64,000 nt of DNA from CAYRSS01 sp964426945. Its GTDB lineage: Bacteria > Planctomycetota > Phycisphaerae > UBA1845. Below, one piece after another: positions 59,781-64,000 of the stretch; the first letter of the stretch is position 1; every line of letters begins with the position of its first letter. The stretch covers positions 1 to 64,000 of the forward strand of contig CAYRSS010000021.1 of NCBI GenBank assembly GCA_964426945.1, in the 5' to 3' direction. Below the pieces are notes generated by a model, which was given only the letters and a program-made list of their open reading frames with translations, was not told the DNA's origin and did no database searches. Both the position numbers and the translations under genes were made by a program.

Positions 59781-61025
59781 ATGCAGCGCCGACGCGTAGT
59801 GATCACCGGCATGGGGGCGGTTACGCCCCTCGGCGTCGGTGTTGACAAGTTCTGGGACGGCTTGATCGAATCGCGCAGCGGCATCAGCCGCGTGTCGTTG
59901 TTCGACACCGCCGGCTTTGACGTGAACATCGGCGGCGAGTGCCGCGATTTCGACGCTGGTGCGCTGATCGACCGCAAGGTGCTCAAGCGACTCGACCGCT
60001 TCGCGCAGTTCGCCGTCGTGGCCGCCACCGAGGCAGCCGGCGAGGCCCGCCTCGACATCGCTGCGATGGACCCCTATCGAGCCGCCGTGGTTTTCGGGTC
60101 AGGCATCGGCGGACTCAACGAGCTGGAGGACCAGCACGGCCGCCTCAAGGATAAGGGCCCCAGCAAAGTCTCGGCTTTCACCATCCCCAAGCTGATGGTC
60201 AACGCCGCGGCCGGCAACATCTCGATACACTTCGGCGCCAAGGGCCACAGCGTCGCGGTTTCGACGGCCTGCGCGTCTGCGGCCAACGCCATGGGCGAGG
60301 CGGTCGGCCTGATCCGCCAGAACCGCGCTGACGTTGTGTTCACCGGCGGCTCTGAGGCGGCGCTGACGCCGCTGGCCCTCTCGGCCTTCGCGGCGATGAA
60401 GGCGTTGAGTGCTCGCAACGACGACCCGGAACGAGCCAGCCGTCCGTTCGATCGCGATCGGGACGGCTTCGTGCTCGGTGAGGGCGCTGGCGCCCTGATC
60501 TTCGAAGATCTGGAATACGCCCGCCGCCGCGGGGCGCCGATCCTCGCGGAGGTGCTGGGGCACGGTTCGACTGCTGATGCGGGGCACATCACCCAGCCTT
60601 CCGAAGACGGAGCCGGCGCCGCAGCCGCGATGAGGTTCGCCCTTCAGGACGCCGGGGTAAAGCCGGAGGACGTTGACTACATCAACGCCCACGGCACGTC
60701 GACCCCCCTGGGCGACGCCGCCGAAACCCTGGCGATCAAGACGGTGTTTGGCGAGCACGCGCGCAAGCTCGTGGTCTCCAGCACGAAGAGCTCAATCGGC
60801 CACCTGCTCGGCGCCAGCGGTGGAGCCGAGCTGATCGCCTGTGTTCGGGCCATTCAGAACCAGGTCATTCCGCCGACGATCAACCTCGACAACCCCGACG
60901 AGGCCTGCGACCTCGACTACTGCCCGCGCGTCGCCCGCGACCGCAAGGTCCGCGTCGCGCTGAGCAACTCGTTCGGCTTCGGCGGTCATAATGCGTGCAT
61001 CGTCGTTTCCCGTTACGACGGCTGA
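59781..61025 (+). CDS. fabF: 3-oxoacyl-ACP synthase II
   Basis: This 414-residue condensing enzyme extends acyl-ACP. The Cys-His-His triad is in VSTACASAANA, NAHGTSTPLGD and SSIGHLLGASG. The N-terminal RRVVITGMGAVTPLGVG is standard. It ends the rpmF-plsX-fab cluster. Confidence 0.96.
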   Translation: MQRRRVVITGMGAVTPLGVGVDKFWDGLIESRSGISRVSLFDTAGFDVNIGGECRDFDAGALIDRKVLKRLDRFAQFAVVAATEAAGEARLDIAAMDPYRAAVVFGSGIGGLNELEDQHGRLKDKGPSKVSAFTIPKLMVNAAAGNISIHFGAKGHSVAVSTACASAANAMGEAVGLIRQNRADVVFTGGSEAALTPLALSAFAAMKALSARNDDPERASRPFDRDRDGFVLGEGAGALIFEDLEYARRRGAPILAEVLGHGSTADAGHITQPSEDGAGAAAAMRFALQDAGVKPEDVDYINAHGTSTPLGDAAETLAIKTVFGEHARKLVVSSTKSSIGHLLGASGGAELIACVRAIQNQVIPPTINLDNPDEACDLDYCPRVARDRKVRVALSNSFGFGGHNACIVVSRYDG

Positions 61026-61171
61026 CGCGCCCGACCCGCCACCCGCCTCCTAACCTCCTGTCTGAGTGGGCTTTGCGCTCCCGGCGAACCTCAAGGCCCG
61101 CCCAGAATCCGCCGATATGACCGCGGAGGGCCGCCCGACGGCGTCCCCGCGGGCCCCGGAGTCGGCCGTTG

Positions 61172-61480
61172 ATGAGCACCGCCACGTCCCCAGCTCAAGC
61201 CCCGCGCGCGGCCAAACCGGATCTGGCGCGCCTGATGGGCATCACCGTGCCGCTCAGCGTGGTCGTGGCAGAGCGCGCGATGCCCATCGAGTCGATTCTC
61301 GACATGACCGTCGCGACGATCATCGAGTTTGAGAAGCCGTTCGACCAGCATCTGCTGCTGTTCATCAACGACAAGTGCATCGGGCAGGGGCAGGCGGTCA
61401 AGATGGGCGAGAACTTCGGACTCCGAATCACCGCGATCGACTCGCAGGCCGATCGGGTCCTGGCCATGGGGCCGCGCTAG
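61172..61480 (+). CDS. FliN-like SpoA-domain protein
   Basis: This 102-residue protein is a single SpoA domain as in FliN/FliM/YscQ: LMGITVPLSVVVAERAMPIE, DMTVATIIEFEKPFDQHLLL and QAVKMGENFGLRI. FliN forms the flagellar C-ring that couples to CheY. The usual neighbours FliM and FliP are not here. ATG at 61172 has a TTG one codon earlier. It may be the flagellar switch protein placed alone, or another SpoA protein. Confidence 0.75.
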   Translation: MSTATSPAQAPRAAKPDLARLMGITVPLSVVVAERAMPIESILDMTVATIIEFEKPFDQHLLLFINDKCIGQGQAVKMGENFGLRITAIDSQADRVLAMGPR

Positions 61481-61483
61481 GAG

Positions 61484-61574
61484 TCCGTTGAAAAAGGGGT
61501 CAGGCACCACCTGATTCGCTCTTTTTGGAAATGGAACGGGGCTTCCGGCGGAGCCAGACCCCTTTTTCAACGGA
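61484..61574. repeat. 91-base element with 18-base perfect inverted ends
   Basis: TCCGTTGAAAAAGGGGTC (61484-61501) recurs as its exact reverse complement at 61557-61574, around 55 bases without a gene. The left end continues into AGGCACC, giving GGGGTCAGGCACC, a motif I recall in REP-like elements linked to REP-associated transposases. It lies between the convergent fliN-like and CCA-polymerase genes and may also end both transcripts. A non-autonomous mobile element (MITE or REP type) is inferred. Confidence 0.65.
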
Positions 61575-61612
61575 CAGCTAGCCCCGCCGGGTGCTTAGCG
61601 CGTCCCGCGCGA

Positions 61613-62845
61613 TCATCCCTCCGCCATCATCTTCTTCGCCATTTCCCACGCGGCCTCCCGCGTGTCGATCTCTTCATTGAGCTGCGCGCGACGAACAGCT
61701 TCGAGCGTGATCCCGAGTCGCGGGCCCGGCACGTGGCCCGCCGCGGTCAGTTCGTCACCGGTAAGCAGCGGGGGAGGGGCAACGCGATCCGCAGGGATCG
61801 CCGCGGCACGCGCGGCGACCGCCGGAGCCAACGGGCGTGCGGGACGGCGCACCTGATCATCCGCTCGCAAGAGCGCGAGAAGATCGGGCCAGCGGGGCGC
61901 GGCGAGGAGTTGCTTGAAATCGGCCAGTTCGAGATCGGATCGGCAAACCAGCGATTCCAGCGACCCGGATAACCAGATCACATCATCGCGAAACCGATTG
62001 CTCCAGCGCAACGAGGCGGCAATCTTGCGCAGCGCTGGCACCGGCCGGTCGGCCAACAAGGCTGCCGCGGAGAGTTGGGCGGGCAGGGCGGTCGCGGGCA
62101 GCACTTCGAGGCGGGCGAGGCCGATCGCGTCGACGGCCGCGTCGAAGGTCCATGCGCTGCACAGCCACGGCCTGAGCCCCGCGGCGGTCAGCAGCTTCCA
62201 GCCGGCAGCCCGGGACGGCGCCGCGAGAATCTGCTCGAGCTCCAGCCACACGCGTTCAACGCTGATACCCGCCAACTGATGGGCGTGACGGCCTATCGCT
62301 GCAAACGTGGCCGGATCGATCGTGAACCCCAGCCGCGCGGCGAATCTCACCGCGCGCAGGAGCCGAAGGTGATCCTCCGCGAATCGCTCATCCGGCTCGC
62401 CGATCGTCCGCAACACGCCCTTGCGAAGATCCTCCTGCCCGCCGACGTGGTCGATGACGCGATCGGCGACCGGGTCATAGAACAGGCCGTTGATGGTGAA
62501 ATCCCGCCGGCGGGCGTCCTCGATTTCGCTGCCGAAGCTGACCGAGTCGGGCCGGCGGCCATCCGTGTACACGCCGTCGCGGCGGAACGTGGCGACCTCG
62601 ACGTCGTGGCGACCGACACGGACGAGCACGACGCCGAACTTCGCGCCGACCTGCCGTGAACGGGGAAACAACTCGACCACGCGGTCTGGTGTGGCGTCGG
62701 TTGCGACGTCGTAGTCCTTCGGTGCTACCCCCAGCAGGCTGTCGCGTACGCACCCGCCGGCGAGAAGGGCGGTATGCCCGGCCGCCCGGAGGGTGTCGAT
62801 GATGCGGCGGGCCGCCGCGGCAGGATCGCCGGTGCCGGGGGTCAT
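61613..62845 (-). CDS. tRNA CCA-adding enzyme / poly(A) polymerase
   Basis: This 410-residue class II nucleotidyltransferase has GGCVRDSLLG and the DYDVAT metal pair, RRDFTINGLFYDP, and the binding domain DERFAEDHLRLLRAVRFAARLGF. It adds CCA to tRNA or poly(A) to RNA; the two activities cannot be told apart here. No other such gene is in the window. Its start overlaps the rsmD stop (ATGA). It has no clear HD domain at the C-terminus. Confidence 0.9.
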   Translation of the reverse strand: MTPGTGDPAAAARRIIDTLRAAGHTALLAGGCVRDSLLGVAPKDYDVATDATPDRVVELFPRSRQVGAKFGVVLVRVGRHDVEVATFRRDGVYTDGRRPDSVSFGSEIEDARRRDFTINGLFYDPVADRVIDHVGGQEDLRKGVLRTIGEPDERFAEDHLRLLRAVRFAARLGFTIDPATFAAIGRHAHQLAGISVERVWLELEQILAAPSRAAGWKLLTAAGLRPWLCSAWTFDAAVDAIGLARLEVLPATALPAQLSAAALLADRPVPALRKIAASLRWSNRFRDDVIWLSGSLESLVCRSDLELADFKQLLAAPRWPDLLALLRADDQVRRPARPLAPAVAARAAAIPADRVAPPPLLTGDELTAAGHVPGPRLGITLEAVRRAQLNEEIDTREAAWEMAKKMMAEG

Positions 62846-63420
62846 CGGGTGATCATCGAGACGGCATGGGTGCCGTATTCCCGCTCCTGTTCGATGCTCC
62901 AGCCCTCCGGGCTCGGGTCGAGCGACTGGCCGCGGGGATGGTGCAACACCACCAGCGTGCCGGGGGCCGCGTGTCCGGCTAGCCGGGCCAGGTACCTGCG
63001 GATCGGACCATCCGCCGATGTGTCCGCCGCGTCGCGATAGGGGGGATCCAGAAACACCAGGTCAAAGGGCGCAGCCCCCGGGCCGGGAACCGCCGCAGCC
63101 CAGGCGTCTCGTGCGACCACCTCACCGGCGGGGCCGACATCAAGCCGGGCCAGGTTGGCGCGCAAGACTGTCAGCGCCGTACGATCACGCTCGAAGAACA
63201 CGCACGAGGACGCGCCGCGTGATAGGGCCTCCAGCCCCATTGAGCCACTGCCCGCGAATACGTCGGCCACGCGGAAGGGCGGCAGTTCTCCCGGCGTACC
63301 AAAGCGCGAGCCGAGAACGCTGAACAGCGATTCACGCACGCGGTCCGGCATGGGCCGCGTCACGCCGCCTGCCGGCCAGTCGAGCTTTCTTGATCGCCAT
63401 TTGCCGGCGATGATGCGCAT
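62842..63420 (-). CDS. rsmD: 16S rRNA (guanine-966-N2)-methyltransferase
   Basis: This 192-residue SAM enzyme has MRIIAGKWRSRKL at its start, the RPMPDRVRESLFSVLG segment, DVFAGSGSMGLEALSRGA, and the catalytic DPPY. The ATG at 63420 gives the standard start although the frame is open upstream. Its stop overlaps the CCA-polymerase start by four bases. Confidence 0.93.
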   Translation of the reverse strand: MRIIAGKWRSRKLDWPAGGVTRPMPDRVRESLFSVLGSRFGTPGELPPFRVADVFAGSGSMGLEALSRGASSCVFFERDRTALTVLRANLARLDVGPAGEVVARDAWAAAVPGPGAAPFDLVFLDPPYRDAADTSADGPIRRYLARLAGHAAPGTLVVLHHPRGQSLDPSPEGWSIEQEREYGTHAVSMITR

Positions 63421-63448
63421 GGGTCGAACATCCGGGCCATGTTTTCGT

Positions 63449-63476
63449 TTGACCGCCGTGGCCGTCGACCTATGAT
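63449..63476 (+). promoter_or_regulatory. Strong sigma70 promoter for the YkgJ-type gene
   Basis: TTGACC (63449-63454), a 16-base spacer and TATGAT (63471-63476). It is divergent from rsmD and close in form to the promoters at 10686 and 16403. Confidence 0.7.
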
Positions 63477-63533
63477 GATCCGCCGTCGGACGAGACCTTG
63501 CAAGCGACCTCGGATTCGGAGTACTGCGGCCCA

Positions 63534-63989
63534 ATGGGTTCCATCCTCTGCGAACACTGCCCGGCAGCGTGCTGCCGGTACTTGGCGATCGAGATCGACA
63601 AGCCTCGATCCCAGCGCGATCACGACGACATCCGCTGGTTCCTGCTCCACGAGGGCATCAGCGTGTTCGTCGAAGAGGGCTCCTGGTACATCCAGATTCA
63701 GACCCGTTGCAAGAAGCTGGGGCTCGACAACCTCTGCCAGATCTACGACACGCGGCCAGAGATCTGCCGCGACTACGAACCCGGCGAGTGCGACTACTGC
63801 GTCTCCGACAGTAACTACGAGCACCATTTCACCCACGCCTCGCAGCTCGAGACGTACTACTTCGAGAAAACCGGGCGACGCCTCGGCGTCTCCGAGGACA
63901 AGCCCCGACGGCTCCCCTTGCGCGGGGCCCGCAAGAGCAAGGGCCGCGCGACCAGCGCCGCGCGCCGCAAGGAGACAGCCAAACGATGA
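63534..63989 (+). CDS. YkgJ-family cysteine-cluster protein
   Basis: This 151-residue protein has CEHCPAACCRY near the start, then C in TRCKKLG, C in NLCQIYDTRPEICRDY and CDYC, the zinc or iron-sulfur binding pattern of YkgJ proteins. The C-terminus is a basic tail (RKSKGRATSAARRKE). The ATG at 63534 gives MGSILCEHC; a TTG 12 codons earlier is also possible. The family's function is unknown. Its stop overlaps the next start (ATGA). Confidence 0.85.
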   Translation: MGSILCEHCPAACCRYLAIEIDKPRSQRDHDDIRWFLLHEGISVFVEEGSWYIQIQTRCKKLGLDNLCQIYDTRPEICRDYEPGECDYCVSDSNYEHHFTHASQLETYYFEKTGRRLGVSEDKPRRLPLRGARKSKGRATSAARRKETAKR

Positions 63990-64000
63990 TCCGCCCTCGA
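63986..64000 (+). CDS. Start of a further gene, cut by window end
   Basis: An ATG at 63986 overlaps the YkgJ-type stop in the ATGA form seen throughout this region, and five codons (MIRPR) are visible. Nothing can be said of its product. Confidence 0.45.

Noticed and set aside
1..64000. CRISPR array, tRNA or rRNA genes
   Set aside because: No direct repeat-spacer pattern, no T-arm GGTTCGANTCC-like sequence in a cloverleaf context and no rRNA-like stretch was seen; isolated GGTTCGA matches fall inside genes.

Overview
The window is high-GC chromosomal DNA that reads as a member of the Planctomycetota, most likely close to the Phycisphaerae. The pointers are a PEP-CTERM protein ending in VPEPST and an RRRR tail, an ECF sigma factor paired with a Ser/Thr kinase-TPR protein, a second kinase behind an FHA-like protein, a DUF4159-type exported protein, many small lipoproteins, and a FliN-type SpoA protein. 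No rRNA, tRNA, CRISPR array, prophage or insertion sequence with a transposase was seen. The content is mostly core chromosome with lineage-specific signalling and envelope genes between. The assignment is inferred from gene content, not from a marker-gene search.

Layout. 1-3374: the end of the complex I operon (nuoM partial, nuoN, a coupled small protein). 3386-6272, minus: rimO-pgsA-uppP with 4-base overlaps. 6535-7443: ArsC-like reductase and a GNAT protein, closed by a hairpin. 7523-8953, minus: vanadium haloperoxidase-type lipoprotein. 9304-10614, minus: GAF-SpoIIE phosphatase, divergent from hflX. 10731-16324: hflX, trpF, a small-molecule kinase, rsfS, argS. 16499-18999: LysM lipoprotein, recG. 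19036-21619: TrkH/KtrA potassium uptake. 21725-27772, minus: three exported proteins (toroid/DUF4159, Sm-like, TPR-HExxH protease-like) ending in a clear intrinsic terminator. 28051-30332: LOG hydrolase and patatin lipoprotein.

30493-33093: a c-di-AMP (ydaO/yuaA) riboswitch followed by a second TrkH, a degenerate HAD protein and a 94-residue protein. 33339-37430: TPR/FHA-like protein and membrane Ser/Thr kinase. 37442-41189, minus: membrane/spermidine synthase-like/TPR fusion and a class II aldolase. 41325-48264: coiled-coil lipoprotein, FlK-like thioesterase, three crotonases and a HlyD-ABC exporter. 48768-49466: PEP-CTERM protein. 49476-52525, minus: ECF sigma and kinase. 52838-54919: dipeptide epimerase and AmiD-like amidase, a likely muropeptide recycling pair. 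55281-61025: rpmF-plsX-fabH-fabD-fabG-acpP-fabF. 61172-61480: FliN-like protein, then a 91-base inverted-repeat element. 61613-63420, minus: rsmD and a CCA/poly(A) polymerase. 63534-end: YkgJ-type protein and the start of one more gene.

Sigma70-like promoters recur: TTGNNN, a 16-18 base spacer, and TATGAT, TACCAT or TAGATT. In several cases the -10 box ends only 6-9 bases before the start codon, which suggests leaderless transcripts. The most notable element is the c-di-AMP riboswitch, whose downstream segment can either pair with a purine run after the aptamer or cover the Shine-Dalgarno of trkH.
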